The notes under the pieces are model-generated. The model did no database searches. It was given only the letters and a program-made list of their open reading frames with translations, and was not told where the DNA came from. DNA of 64,000 nt from Atlantibacter sp032062175 (lineage in GTDB: Bacteria > Pseudomonadota > Gammaproteobacteria > Enterobacterales > Enterobacteriaceae): assembly GCF_032062175.1 (NCBI RefSeq), contig NZ_DAMBQK010000006.1, positions 62,001 through 126,000 of the forward strand, written 5' to 3'. Positions within the stretch are counted from its first letter, which is position 1. Each line of letters starts with the position of its first letter. The translations under genes and the position numbers were made by a program. Below are positions 54,542 to 63,106 of this stretch, piece after piece.

Positions 54542-56632
54542 TCAAAATTTCCAGGACACGCTGCCTACAATGCTGCGCTCTGCACCAAAGTAGCAATACG
54601 AGAGCGAGTTACAGGCCGCTACGTAGCTCTTGTCCGTCAGGTTATTGACGTTAAGTTGGGCGCTTAGGCCTTTTACGCCCAGTTTTGACAGGTCGTAACC
54701 CACCATCATATCCACCAGGGTATAGGACGGCAGCGTATGGGTATTCTGGCGATCGCTGGTCACGCCGTTAACATAACGCACGCCGGAGCCGACGGTTAAT
54801 CCGTCCAGCGGGCCGGTTTGCACGTCATAACTCAGCCAGGCGCTGGCCATGTTGCGCGGCGCGTAAACGGCGCGTTTGCCCTGCTCTTCCGGGCTACTCT
54901 TTTTGTAACGGATATCTGTGTAGGTATACGCCGCCTGCATACGCAGGCTGTCGGTTAACTGCCCTACCGCTTCCAGCTCCACGCCCTCAGATTCAATTTC
55001 GCCGATAGAGCGGTACGGGTCGGTTGGCTCCTCTTTGGTGGCAATGTTTTCCTGATTGATGCGGAACACCGACGCGCTAAACTGGCTATTCCACCCTTCT
55101 GGCTCATACTTCACGCCCGCTTCCCACTGTTTGCCTTTTATCGGCTCCAGGATATTGCCGCTCTCATCAGCAAAGCTGGTCGGCGTAAAGGCGGTGGAGT
55201 AGCTCACATAAGGTGCCACGCCGCTGTCGAACAGATACAACAACGCCGCGCGGCTGCTGACGTTGTTTTTATCCAGATCGCTGCGGGTACTGTTGTAATT
55301 ATCAATATTCGACACGCTCACCTGGTCGTAGCGGCCACCGAGCGTCAGGCGCCAGCGGTCAAGCGACATCTGATCCTGTAGGTAGTAACCCGTCTGGCGC
55401 AGCTTGTGCTTCTCTTTGCTGTACAGAGTGATGTAATCCGGCTGCGCGCCGTAAACCGGGTGGAATGCATTAATCGGCGGGAACGCGCCATAGTATCCGG
55501 TGGTGTGGTTGCTGCGATCCTGATAATCCATGCCGATCAATACGCGGTGGTTAATCGCCCCGGTATCGAAGCTGCCGTCGATCTGGTTATCCATCGTGAT
55601 GGCATTCATCTTCTCGTCCGAACCGGAATAGCCGCGATTCAGTTCGGTTTCGTTGAACCAGTCCGCCGCATAAACCTGATTTAGCTCCACTTTGGTATGC
55701 AGATAACGCAGCTTCTGGCGCACCGACCAACCGCTATCGAACGTATGTTCGATGTTGTAGCCAACCATATTCTCCCGGCGGTCGTATTTATCGTAATCGT
55801 CCTCGCCTTCAAAGAAGGTGTTGGAAATTTTGTTGCCGTCATGCGGAACCACGGTCCCATCATAAGGCAAACCAGAGTGGCTGCCGCCTTCTGGATCGCG
55901 ATGTAAATAGGCCATCAGATCGAGGCGCGTATTGTCCGTGATGCGCCAGGTCAGGCTGGGCATCAGCGCATAACGCTCTTCTTTCAGCGGATCGAACTGG
56001 GAATCGGCATATCGGGTCATGCCGCTCAGGCGTACCGCCACCCGATCGTTATCATCCAGCGGGCCGGTGACATCAAACATCGCCCCGCGCTGCTGGTTAT
56101 TACCCGCAAAAAGTTTAACTTCCCCACCCGGATCGAACGAGGGTTTACGCGAAGTCAGCGCCACAATGCCGCCCGGCGATGAACGCCCGTACAGCACTGA
56201 TGCCGGGCCGCGCACCACTTCAATATTTTCCAGGAACCACGGGTCGACCACCAGCGAGCTGTGCGAGTTGGTATCACCCATCATCTTCAGGCCATCAAGA
56301 TAGACGTTGTCGAGGCTACCGTCAGAGAAACCGCGCAGCACGATATAGTCAAAGCGATTCGATGCACCGATCTGGTTGCTGTAGACGCCCGGCGTGTAAC
56401 TCACCGCCTGTCGCACGCTGGTCGCGCCTTGCTCTTCAAACTGCCCGCGCGTGACGATGGACACCGCCTGTGGCGTTTCAATATCCGGCGTGGCCAACTT
56501 GGTGGCACCGCTCAGCAATTGTGAAGTGACCACTACGGTATCGGTTTTTTGCGTATCCTGTGCCATTAAAGGTAAAGCGAGACTGCCAGAAACCCATCCC
56601 ACCAGCAACGCCAGCCGCGATTTAGCGAACAT
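54542..56632 (-). CDS. foxA: FoxA/FhuA-type TonB-dependent siderophore receptor
   Basis: A 696-residue outer-membrane receptor of the hydroxamate-siderophore group (FoxA/FhuA/FcuA, TIGR01783). The signal peptide ends PLMAQ. The TonB box lies in DTVVVTSQ. The plug shows IETPQAVSIVTR, RGFSDGSLDNVYLDG and VVRGPASVLYGRSSPGG. The C-terminus has AQLNVNNLTDKSYVAAC, a Cys pair and ends SVSWKF. The length is close to FoxA (about 700 aa). Ferrioxamine is the likely ligand by family, but ferrichrome-type ligands cannot be excluded. GGAG precedes the ATG. A regulator gene lies upstream. Confidence 0.85.
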   Translation of the reverse strand: MFAKSRLALLVGWVSGSLALPLMAQDTQKTDTVVVTSQLLSGATKLATPDIETPQAVSIVTRGQFEEQGATSVRQAVSYTPGVYSNQIGASNRFDYIVLRGFSDGSLDNVYLDGLKMMGDTNSHSSLVVDPWFLENIEVVRGPASVLYGRSSPGGIVALTSRKPSFDPGGEVKLFAGNNQQRGAMFDVTGPLDDNDRVAVRLSGMTRYADSQFDPLKEERYALMPSLTWRITDNTRLDLMAYLHRDPEGGSHSGLPYDGTVVPHDGNKISNTFFEGEDDYDKYDRRENMVGYNIEHTFDSGWSVRQKLRYLHTKVELNQVYAADWFNETELNRGYSGSDEKMNAITMDNQIDGSFDTGAINHRVLIGMDYQDRSNHTTGYYGAFPPINAFHPVYGAQPDYITLYSKEKHKLRQTGYYLQDQMSLDRWRLTLGGRYDQVSVSNIDNYNSTRSDLDKNNVSSRAALLYLFDSGVAPYVSYSTAFTPTSFADESGNILEPIKGKQWEAGVKYEPEGWNSQFSASVFRINQENIATKEEPTDPYRSIGEIESEGVELEAVGQLTDSLRMQAAYTYTDIRYKKSSPEEQGKRAVYAPRNMASAWLSYDVQTGPLDGLTVGSGVRYVNGVTSDRQNTHTLPSYTLVDMMVGYDLSKLGVKGLSAQLNVNNLTDKSYVAACNSLSYCYFGAERSIVGSVSWKF

Positions 56633-56659
56633 GAATATCTCCAGAAAGCATTTCTAATT

Positions 56660-56678
56660 GTTAATAAGAATTATTACC
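56660..56678 (-). promoter_or_regulatory. Fur-box-like site upstream of foxA
   Basis: On the minus strand GGTAATAATTCTTATTAAC matches the Fur consensus at 13 of 19 positions and lies 28-46 bp before the foxA ATG. Confidence 0.6.
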
Positions 56679-56772
56679 TTTTTTAAGACGTAAACAGCTA
56701 TGCGCGCCGCCAGATTGCGTATGCGCGCTGCCAAACTGCATAGGTTGTGTTCGCAAAGATGGGGGAAATGGG

Positions 56773-57762
56773 TTAGCTACCGGGGCGGATATGGCCCGGC
56801 GAAACGCCATAGCGGCGGCGAAAAGCGGTGGAGAAATTGGTGGCGTGCTGATAGCCCGATACCCAGGCAGCGTGCTGGACGCTGTGGCCTTCCAGCAGAT
56901 AGCGTCGCGCCAGCTCCAGACGACAATCGCGCAAATAATCAAACACCGTACAGCCATAAGCCTGGCGGAATTTACTGCGTAAGCTGCTGGGGCTCATCGC
57001 CGCTTGCGCAGCCAGCTCCGCCAGCGAGTAATCGCGCTCCGGTGCGCTCTCAAGCCGTTGCCGCACCCGCTCCAGACGGTGTTGTTCACAACGAACCGGT
57101 GCGCCGCAGGTTTGCGCGCTTTCCTGGCGTGCGCTCAGTCCCTGCCCCAGTAACTGGAGCATTAAACCCTCCAGCATTAATTGCCGCGCTACGCCGTAAA
57201 CCCGGCTCTGGCGAATATGCGCGAGCCCGGAAAGCAGGAAACCCGGCACCTGCCAGACAAACGTTGAGGGCCCGCGCATTTCCCATTCGCGCAATAATGA
57301 ATCCAGCATACCGTTGCGCCAGGCATCGCCCGGGTAAACACCCAGCGACAGGGTTTTCAGCTTGCTTTCCGCCGTATGCCGCGCATTCATTGTCTGATGC
57401 TCATACAGGCTGGAGCTGAACGCCATCCCGGCGCGCACCACATACTCTTTACCGTTAAGGATTAAAACGACGCAACCCTCCAGCACCACCAGCGTATACA
57501 GCGGGCTACTGTAGCGAGAAAAGGTTTCATAAGGCTGAAGCACTTGCACATCAGAATGCGTAAGGGAAATACCTGGCGCGAGCGCAATCTCTTCCACATC
57601 GCCCTGCAAAACCGGCGCGTCAGCCTGATGGGAAGAAGCCAGCAGCGGGAAGCGGTAATCAATGCCATAGCGCTCGCCAAACCCCTGAAAGTCGCTGACA
57701 AAAAACACTTTCTTCTGGGGTGGCTGAAGTAAATATTGCCGGGGTAGCGTTGCGTCGTTCAT
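56773..57762 (-). CDS. PchR-type AraC-family regulator
   Basis: A 329-residue AraC/XylS regulator. The N-terminal ligand domain (about 1-210) resembles siderophore-sensing activators such as PchR/AlcR, and the C-terminal double HTH (about 235-325) shows LAELAAQAAMSPSSLRSKFR and the YGVSPG ending. These regulators bind the ferric siderophore in the cytoplasm and activate the receptor gene. It sits 140 bp upstream of foxA on the same strand, the common regulator-receptor arrangement. A Fur box precedes it. Confidence 0.85.
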   Translation of the reverse strand: MNDATLPRQYLLQPPQKKVFFVSDFQGFGERYGIDYRFPLLASSHQADAPVLQGDVEEIALAPGISLTHSDVQVLQPYETFSRYSSPLYTLVVLEGCVVLILNGKEYVVRAGMAFSSSLYEHQTMNARHTAESKLKTLSLGVYPGDAWRNGMLDSLLREWEMRGPSTFVWQVPGFLLSGLAHIRQSRVYGVARQLMLEGLMLQLLGQGLSARQESAQTCGAPVRCEQHRLERVRQRLESAPERDYSLAELAAQAAMSPSSLRSKFRQAYGCTVFDYLRDCRLELARRYLLEGHSVQHAAWVSGYQHATNFSTAFRRRYGVSPGHIRPGS

Positions 57763-57827
57763 GGCTGGATCTACAGTAACAGTGGAACAGGAACCTTATC
57801 ATTCCCGGCAACGCGCGGCAATTTAAG

Positions 57828-57842
57828 TGATAATTATTCTCA
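57828..57842 (-). promoter_or_regulatory. Fur box upstream of the AraC regulator
   Basis: TGATAATTATTCTCA matches the 7-1-7 Fur inverted repeat (TGATAATnATTATCA) at all but one position. It lies 66-80 bp before the regulator ATG. Confidence 0.78.
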
Positions 57843-57866
57843 GTAGCAGATTGAGAAGGAGCCAGT

Positions 57867-57904
57867 ATAAGCTGCCATCGCCAGGCAGCTTATGCGTGTT
57901 TTTT
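57867..57904 (+). repeat. Orphan terminator-like hairpin
   Basis: ATAAGCTGCC (57867-57876) pairs perfectly with GGCAGCTTAT (57884-57893), 7-nt loop, and six T follow on the plus strand. No plus-strand gene lies upstream; the flanking genes are both on the minus strand. Confidence 0.55.
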
Positions 57905-57931
57905 GCAGCGCGATAAAGGCCGTTTGCAGCT

Positions 57932-58243
57932 TTAAACCGGCGAAATTTCCGCAAACCACATCCAGTTCGCGCCCCCTTCTCCCCACTCGGTGCCGGAAAT
58001 AATCATCAACCCTGTTTCGGGATCTTCAACCACACGCGCCGTTAAGGGGATGTCTTCGCGAGAAATGTGGTGAATCGCTTTGCCTTTATACAAACTGCCT
58101 GATTTTCTATTCAGCGATACCGTGTATTTTTCGCCGTAATGTACCAAATCGAATGAAAGGCTCTCTTGCCTGATAACCAGATCGGTAAATTTTCCCTCAT
58201 CGCTTTTTTCATAAAAAACGGCTTTACCTTCAAATGATTCCAT
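57932..58243 (-). CDS. Small conserved-looking cytosolic protein of unknown function
   Basis: A 103-residue soluble protein, predicted beta-rich, without signal peptide or membrane segment; it ends in a Trp-containing segment (GANWMWFAEISPV). I do not recognise the family. The ATG at 58243 has a good AGGAG seven bases upstream, which decides the start over the longer frame (58306). It is upstream of the PchR-like regulator on the same strand, but 169 bp and a Fur box separate them. Confidence 0.7.
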   Translation of the reverse strand: MESFEGKAVFYEKSDEGKFTDLVIRQESLSFDLVHYGEKYTVSLNRKSGSLYKGKAIHHISREDIPLTARVVEDPETGLMIISGTEWGEGGANWMWFAEISPV

Positions 58244-58544
58244 TATTTTCTCCTGATGTAGTGTGTCATTCACGCCATGCGGGAACGCCATACGATCATC
58301 GGTCAAATTTCTTGAATCTGTAGGGGTAATATCATCGTTACTGCTGCCTTTATAGGCGCAACGTCTCCAGGATTTGAAGACTGCACTACCCCTTTTTTAC
58401 ACGATTTATTCTTTGGTAGTATTTACTCGAATATTTCCAGATTCAGCGTATTTTATTGGCGTTGGGTAGCGCATTCTTGCCGCCATTATAATCTGTTTTT
58501 ATTGCGGATTTATCCGTAGCTCTGTGTTGTTTTGGAGAGGTTCC
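58244..58544. other. Intergenic region, nothing recognised
   Basis: About 300 bp between divergent small genes. It must hold promoters in both directions, but no recognisable operator, repeat or RNA gene is visible. Confidence 0.4.
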
Positions 58545-58844
58545 ATGTTTCATCCTAAACAAAGCGGCAAACCCGCTTTGATTTCTCGCGTGCTGGGCAA
58601 ACGCATCGGTATACTGCTGGCCGCTGTCGCACGCCATCCGCTCATGATCGGCGCATTATTTTTGCTTTATATGGTCATCATTACACCTGGAAATAGTGAG
58701 CTTATTCTGGCTGCGCTTTCAGCCAGTGAGTTTCCAGAAACAGCCTGTGCCGCATTACTCTTTTCCGCGCTGCTGATGGCTGTCGTTTATGCTGTTATCT
58801 GCTTTGCTCGTCAAATTCTGACAGCGTTTCGCAACGACGAGTAA
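58545..58844 (+). CDS. Small two-helix membrane protein
   Basis: A 99-residue protein with a basic N-terminus (MFHPKQSGKPALISRV) and two hydrophobic segments (about 37-53 and 68-92), ending RNDE. I do not recognise the family. GGAGAGG lies just upstream of the ATG at 58545, favouring it over the ATG at 58524. The next small ORF starts 4 bp after its stop. Confidence 0.6.
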   Translation: MFHPKQSGKPALISRVLGKRIGILLAAVARHPLMIGALFLLYMVIITPGNSELILAALSASEFPETACAALLFSALLMAVVYAVICFARQILTAFRNDE

Positions 58845-58848
58845 CGCG

Positions 58849-59061
58849 ATGAAATCTCAGGGACTTGCATTGATCATCGGCACCGTGGTTTTTATCAACG
58901 CCGCCAGCTCACATGCCAGGACATCATCGGGAACGGTTCGTCTTCTGGCGGGGTTGCACGCCGCCAGGGCTTCGCTGCCGCCGTGGAAATTCTGGCCCGG
59001 TGGGCCACGTCGCGCCGTATTGCCGCCGCGCAGGCGCACCCGGGTAGTACAAGGAAGTTGA
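58849..59061 (+). CDS. Small exported basic peptide
   Basis: A 70-residue ORF. Residues 1-23 look like a signal peptide ending SSHA; the rest is Arg/Pro-rich and strongly basic (RRAVLPPRRRTRVV). It follows the small membrane-protein gene by 4 bp and is followed by a terminator, so the two probably form one transcript. Whether it is really translated is not certain. Confidence 0.5.
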   Translation: MKSQGLALIIGTVVFINAASSHARTSSGTVRLLAGLHAARASLPPWKFWPGGPRRAVLPPRRRTRVVQGS

Positions 59062-59075
59062 ATACACATTAACTG

Positions 59076-59096
59076 GGCGCGTGAAGCGCCTTTTTT
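59076..59096 (+). terminator. Terminator after the small-gene pair
   Basis: GGCGC (59076-59080) pairs with GCGCC (59086-59090), 5-nt loop, then six T. Confidence 0.8.
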
Positions 59097-59463
59097 AACG
59101 TTATTATCTCAATATTGCGAGCTGTATTCCCATTTACGCCCTGATAAAATATTGCCGTCTTATTCCTGCCTGCTAATATATTGCCTTGCACCTTCTATAT
59201 GAAATTAATCCTAAACAAAAAATTGCAAGCCTTTATTCTGTTGCGTTAGTGATTCGCTTTATAATAATCCCTAACCTAAACTTTTTTGATTGTTATTAAG
59301 ATTAATCTAATCGACAAATAATTACCTTTTTTCGTTACATTCAAACAACATCAGAGATACGCCATTAACATGGTTTTTAAAGGCTATTTTTATTGCCGTG
59401 ACCCATTTCAATATTTTTTTGCGCCAGATCGTTTATTTTTAAATATGCGCTAATGCTTTAAAG
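59097..59463. other. AT-rich leader of the sensor-kinase operon
   Basis: About 367 bp with no supportable gene, very AT-rich compared with the core. ATATTGC occurs three times in direct orientation (59112, 59149, 59178). A TATAAT hexamer lies at 59260-59265, without a well-spaced -35 box. The repeats could be binding sites for the AraC-type response regulator encoded downstream; this is a guess. Confidence 0.4.
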
Positions 59464-60708
59464 ATGCAGGCTGAAAGGATGATGAATAAATACAAATTAC
59501 ACGAGTTTTTGGATGTAAAACGCCTTCAGACCCTGCAGGACAACTTCTCTAAATCGATGATGATCGCACTGGTGGTGGTGGATGAAAACGGCGTCCCGGT
59601 GACTAAGCCCAGCGGTTTCTCAGACTTCTGCGCGCGTTCGCGCCTCAACCCAACGCTGGCGCACCACTGCTACGAAAGCGACAACGCAGGCGGGCGCGCT
59701 GCAATGCATGCCCGTGAACCCGTAGTGTATCGCTGCTACTGCGGCTTTGTAGAATTTGCCGTACCGATCATGATTAACGACCATTATCTTGGCGCGTTTA
59801 TTTCCGGCCAGGTAAAAGTTGAAGAAGAGAAAGAGCGCAGCATTCCCTATATTCTGAATAACAATGAAGTTTGGGAAGAAAATCCGTGGTTAATTAATTT
59901 GCATCAGAACACCCGCCGTATGCCCTATGAGCGTTTTGAGTCCACGGCTTCAACGTTATTACATGTTTCTTCTTATCTGGTTGAGCAGGCGCACGCCAAT
60001 AATATCCAACGAGAATTACGCAAAAAAGATCTCGAGCTCACCAATGAATTAAGAAAACGTGTAGAAATTGAGCGTTCATTACATGAAGCAGAATTTAAAG
60101 CGCTATCGTACCAGATTAACCCGCACTTTTTATTTAACGTATTAAATACCATTGGTCGTTTAGCCTTTCTGGAGGACGCGCAGCGCACCGAAACCATGGT
60201 GCATGATTTTTCTGACATGATGCGCTATCTGCTTCGTAAAAATAATCACGGTCTGATTACGCTGCGTAACGAAATGAATTACGTCAACAGCTATATGTCG
60301 ATTCAGAAAGTGCGCATGAGCGATCGCTTCGATTATTTGTGCGATATCCCCGAAAAATATCTGGACGTGGTCTGCCCGTTCTTGATCCTGCAACCCCTGG
60401 TGGAAAACTTCTTTAACTATGTGGTGGAACCACGTGACAGTAGCAGCCATCTGTTAATCCGCGCCACGGACGACGGCCAGGACGTAATTATTGAAGTCAC
60501 CGACAATGGCGACGGCATTGCACCAGACGCGATCAGCCATATTTTATCGGGCGATCAAAATTTGCAGAAAGGCAGTATTGGCATTAACAACATAAAAAAT
60601 AGATTGAAGCTGTTATTCGGCGAGAGCTACGGCCTGGAAATCATGAGCCCTAACAAACCCAGGATGGGTACAACCATTAAACTTCGGTTCCCAATGCTGG
60701 AAGCCTGA
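59464..60708 (+). CDS. Soluble PocR-domain sensor histidine kinase (LytS/YesM type)
   Basis: A 414-residue kinase without membrane segments. Residues about 10-180 form a PocR sensory domain with four Cys (56, 69, 91, 93) in the typical FC..HC..CYC pattern. A coiled-coil linker (about 180-212) follows, then the His_kinase domain with SYQINPHFLFNVLNTI (His221) and an HATPase domain with DNGDGI and GSIGINNIKNR. PocR domains sense small ligands such as diols in microcompartment regulons. Other in-frame starts are ATG 59479 and 59482. The response regulator gene follows by 17 bp. Confidence 0.85.
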   Translation: MQAERMMNKYKLHEFLDVKRLQTLQDNFSKSMMIALVVVDENGVPVTKPSGFSDFCARSRLNPTLAHHCYESDNAGGRAAMHAREPVVYRCYCGFVEFAVPIMINDHYLGAFISGQVKVEEEKERSIPYILNNNEVWEENPWLINLHQNTRRMPYERFESTASTLLHVSSYLVEQAHANNIQRELRKKDLELTNELRKRVEIERSLHEAEFKALSYQINPHFLFNVLNTIGRLAFLEDAQRTETMVHDFSDMMRYLLRKNNHGLITLRNEMNYVNSYMSIQKVRMSDRFDYLCDIPEKYLDVVCPFLILQPLVENFFNYVVEPRDSSSHLLIRATDDGQDVIIEVTDNGDGIAPDAISHILSGDQNLQKGSIGINNIKNRLKLLFGESYGLEIMSPNKPRMGTTIKLRFPMLEA

Positions 60709-60725
60709 TATCAGGAAGAGGACAT

Positions 60726-61790
60726 ATGTTTAACATTGTTATCGTTGAAGATGAGCCTATCGAATTAGAATCCCTGCGGCGGATTATTTCCCAGTGCGTG
60801 GAAAACGCCGTGATACACGAAGCCTCCACCGGCAAAAAAGCGATTCAGTTGATCGATCAACTGAGCCAAATCGACATGATCTTCGTGGATATCAATATTC
60901 CATTGCCGAACGGCAATCAGGTTATTGAATATCTTAAGAAAAACAACACCGATACCAAAGTCATTGTCACCACGGCCAATGATGATTTTGATATCGTGCG
61001 CAGCATGTATAATCTCAAAGTGGACGATTACCTGCTGAAGCCAGTGAAAAAAAGCATCCTGACCGACACCATTAAAAGAACGCTGGCGTTTGATGAAGGG
61101 GATAACGAAAAATCCCGTGCGCTGAAACAGAAAGTGTTCGCCATGATAGACAACTGCGATTACGCCCAGTGGCACAGCTTTATTTTTGACATCATAAACG
61201 GCGCCTGTCCGGTGGATATGATGGAAGAAGATAAGCGCAAAGACGTGACTGACTTTCTGGAAATCGTTAGCCAGTATATGACCGCCAAAGGGGAAAAGTT
61301 AACGCCGACTAACCGTAAAGTCGCCGCGCTGATTAAAGATATCAGTCAATATGGCGTCATGCAGAGCCGTTATTTTCGCATCATGATCAGCCTGCTGACC
61401 ATCAGCGAAGAGCTGTTTGATTACGCCTTTAAGAGCTATACCGGCAATATCGACTTCATTGAACGGGCGAAATTCCATATCGAGAAGAATGTTCTCAGAA
61501 ACCTGACCCTTGATGACGTGGCGGCAAAATCGTTTGTGAGTTCCTGCTATCTGAGCCGCGCCTTTAAGAAAATAACCGGCATCGGGTTTTCGAATTATAT
61601 CGCCACGCGCAAAATCACTATCGCCAAATCGCTATTGCAGTTCAGCGACTTAAAAGTGAATACCATTGCGCTGGAACTGGCCTATCAGGATTCCAACTAT
61701 TTCTGCCGAATCTTCAAAAAAGAAACCGGAATGGCTCCGTCGGACTACCGGAAAATCGTGGCGCCGGGGGATTACGCGGCGATGGCGTGA
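60726..61790 (+). CDS. AraC-type response regulator (YesN-like)
   Basis: A 354-residue regulator. The receiver domain (1-120) has the acidic pocket EDE at 8-10, phosphoacceptor Asp55 and Lys105 (LLKPVKK). A linker (about 120-245) precedes the C-terminal double HTH (about 250-350), ending YRKIVAP. It is co-transcribed with the PocR-domain kinase and is the obvious partner. The targets are probably the downstream metK-like and shell-protein genes and perhaps a remote locus. Confidence 0.88.
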   Translation: MFNIVIVEDEPIELESLRRIISQCVENAVIHEASTGKKAIQLIDQLSQIDMIFVDINIPLPNGNQVIEYLKKNNTDTKVIVTTANDDFDIVRSMYNLKVDDYLLKPVKKSILTDTIKRTLAFDEGDNEKSRALKQKVFAMIDNCDYAQWHSFIFDIINGACPVDMMEEDKRKDVTDFLEIVSQYMTAKGEKLTPTNRKVAALIKDISQYGVMQSRYFRIMISLLTISEELFDYAFKSYTGNIDFIERAKFHIEKNVLRNLTLDDVAAKSFVSSCYLSRAFKKITGIGFSNYIATRKITIAKSLLQFSDLKVNTIALELAYQDSNYFCRIFKKETGMAPSDYRKIVAPGDYAAMA

Positions 61791-61909
61791 TTTTGCGCTG
61801 GCACGGTAATGAAAACAAAATAGTCCAATATACCCGCAAGATAGTTTACGCCCACTTGTCTGGTTGCCCCCTAAGATAGGAATAAACCTTCCAGACAAGT
61901 GGCCTCGCT

Positions 61910-63061
61910 TTGAACGATTACCTGTTTACCTCCGAATCCGTTGCCGAAGGGCATCCCGATAAAATGGCAGATCAAATCTCCGATGCCATTCTGGATGCGA
62001 TCCTCCTGCAAGACCCGTGGGGCAAGGTGGCCTGCGAATGCCTGGTGAAAACCGGCGTCGCCATTGTCGCTGGAGAAATTTCTACCCATGCCGCCGTGGA
62101 TATTGAGCAGATTGTGCGTAGCACCATTAAAGAGATTGGCTATGACCATTCCCGGCTCGGCTTTGATGGCAACACCTGCGGCGTATTGAATATTCTCGGC
62201 AAGCAATCCGCCAATATTGCCGACGGCATTCGCGGCCATTCGCAGGAAGAGTTGGGCGCAGGCGATCAGGGTATTACTTTCGGCTATGCCTGCGACGAAA
62301 CGCCGGAGCTGATGCCCGCCACGCTGGTTTACGCCCATCGACTGATGGCGCGCCAGGCGCAACTGCGCAAATCTCAACGGCTGCCGTTTTTACTCCCTGA
62401 TGCCAAAAGCCAGGTCACCCTGCGCTATCAGGATAACCGTGTTCATTCGGTGGATACCGTTGTGGTCTCTACCCAGCACAGCCCTGACATCTCTCTGAAA
62501 GTATTACGTGAAGCGGTCATTGAAGAGATCGTCAAACCGGTGATGCCGTCGCGCTGGCTCACGCCGCAAACCCGCTTTCTGGTGAATCCGGCGGGTAGCT
62601 TTGTGATTGGCGGGCCAGTGGGCGACTGTGGGCTAACCGGCCGCAAAATTATCGTCGATACCTATGGCGGCGCGGCATGCCACGGCGGCGGCGCGTTTTC
62701 CGGTAAAGACCCCTCAAAGGTTGACCGGTCCGCCGCCTATGCCGCTCGCTATGTGGCGAAAAACATCGTCGCCGCCGGGCTTGCCTCACGCTGTGAAGTT
62801 CAGTTGGGATGGGCCATCGGCCTTCCCCGCCCTGTTTCCGTCAGGATCAACACCTTTGGCACGCAAACCGTGCCCACTGAGGCGTTGCAGCAAGGCGTAA
62901 ACCGCCATTTCGACCTTAGCGTGTTCGGCATTATTACCCTGCTCGACCTGCTGGTCCCCCGCTATCGTCAAACGGCCTGCTATGGCCACTTTGGTCGCGA
63001 CAGCTTTCCGTGGGAAGCCACGGACAAAGCGGCGCTATTACGCGAAGACGTTGGGCGTTAA
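61910..63061 (+). CDS. S-adenosylmethionine synthetase paralogue (MetK-like)
   Basis: A 383-residue methionine adenosyltransferase, clearly homologous along its whole length to MetK but divergent from the housekeeping enzyme. Active-site motifs are intact: EGHPDKMADQISDA (His15, Asp17, Lys18), GAGDQG, DAKSQVT, GDCGLTGRKIIVDTYGG and GGGAFSGKDPSKVDRS. The start is TTG at 61910, since it aligns with the MetK N-terminus; the ribosome-binding site is weak. There is no N- or C-terminal targeting extension. The true metK maps elsewhere in enterobacteria (near speA), so this is a second, pathway-dedicated copy. The product SAM would serve a radical-SAM activase or a methyltransferase. Confidence 0.88.
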   Translation: MNDYLFTSESVAEGHPDKMADQISDAILDAILLQDPWGKVACECLVKTGVAIVAGEISTHAAVDIEQIVRSTIKEIGYDHSRLGFDGNTCGVLNILGKQSANIADGIRGHSQEELGAGDQGITFGYACDETPELMPATLVYAHRLMARQAQLRKSQRLPFLLPDAKSQVTLRYQDNRVHSVDTVVVSTQHSPDISLKVLREAVIEEIVKPVMPSRWLTPQTRFLVNPAGSFVIGGPVGDCGLTGRKIIVDTYGGAACHGGGAFSGKDPSKVDRSAAYAARYVAKNIVAAGLASRCEVQLGWAIGLPRPVSVRINTFGTQTVPTEALQQGVNRHFDLSVFGIITLLDLLVPRYRQTACYGHFGRDSFPWEATDKAALLREDVGR

Positions 63062-63106
63062 GCCGACGACGCGCAGCATATTAGAATTTATCTACAGGAG
63101 AAGTGT

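Noticed and set aside
58443..58637. 64-codon minus-strand open frame opposite the small membrane protein
   Set aside because: Its start lies inside the opposite gene, it lacks a ribosome-binding site and has low-complexity polar composition; a shadow is more likely.
50616..59100. Treating the post-ileX region as a prophage or integrative element
   Set aside because: No integrase, phage structural, transfer or transposase genes were found, and no repeat of the tRNA end was visible by eye.
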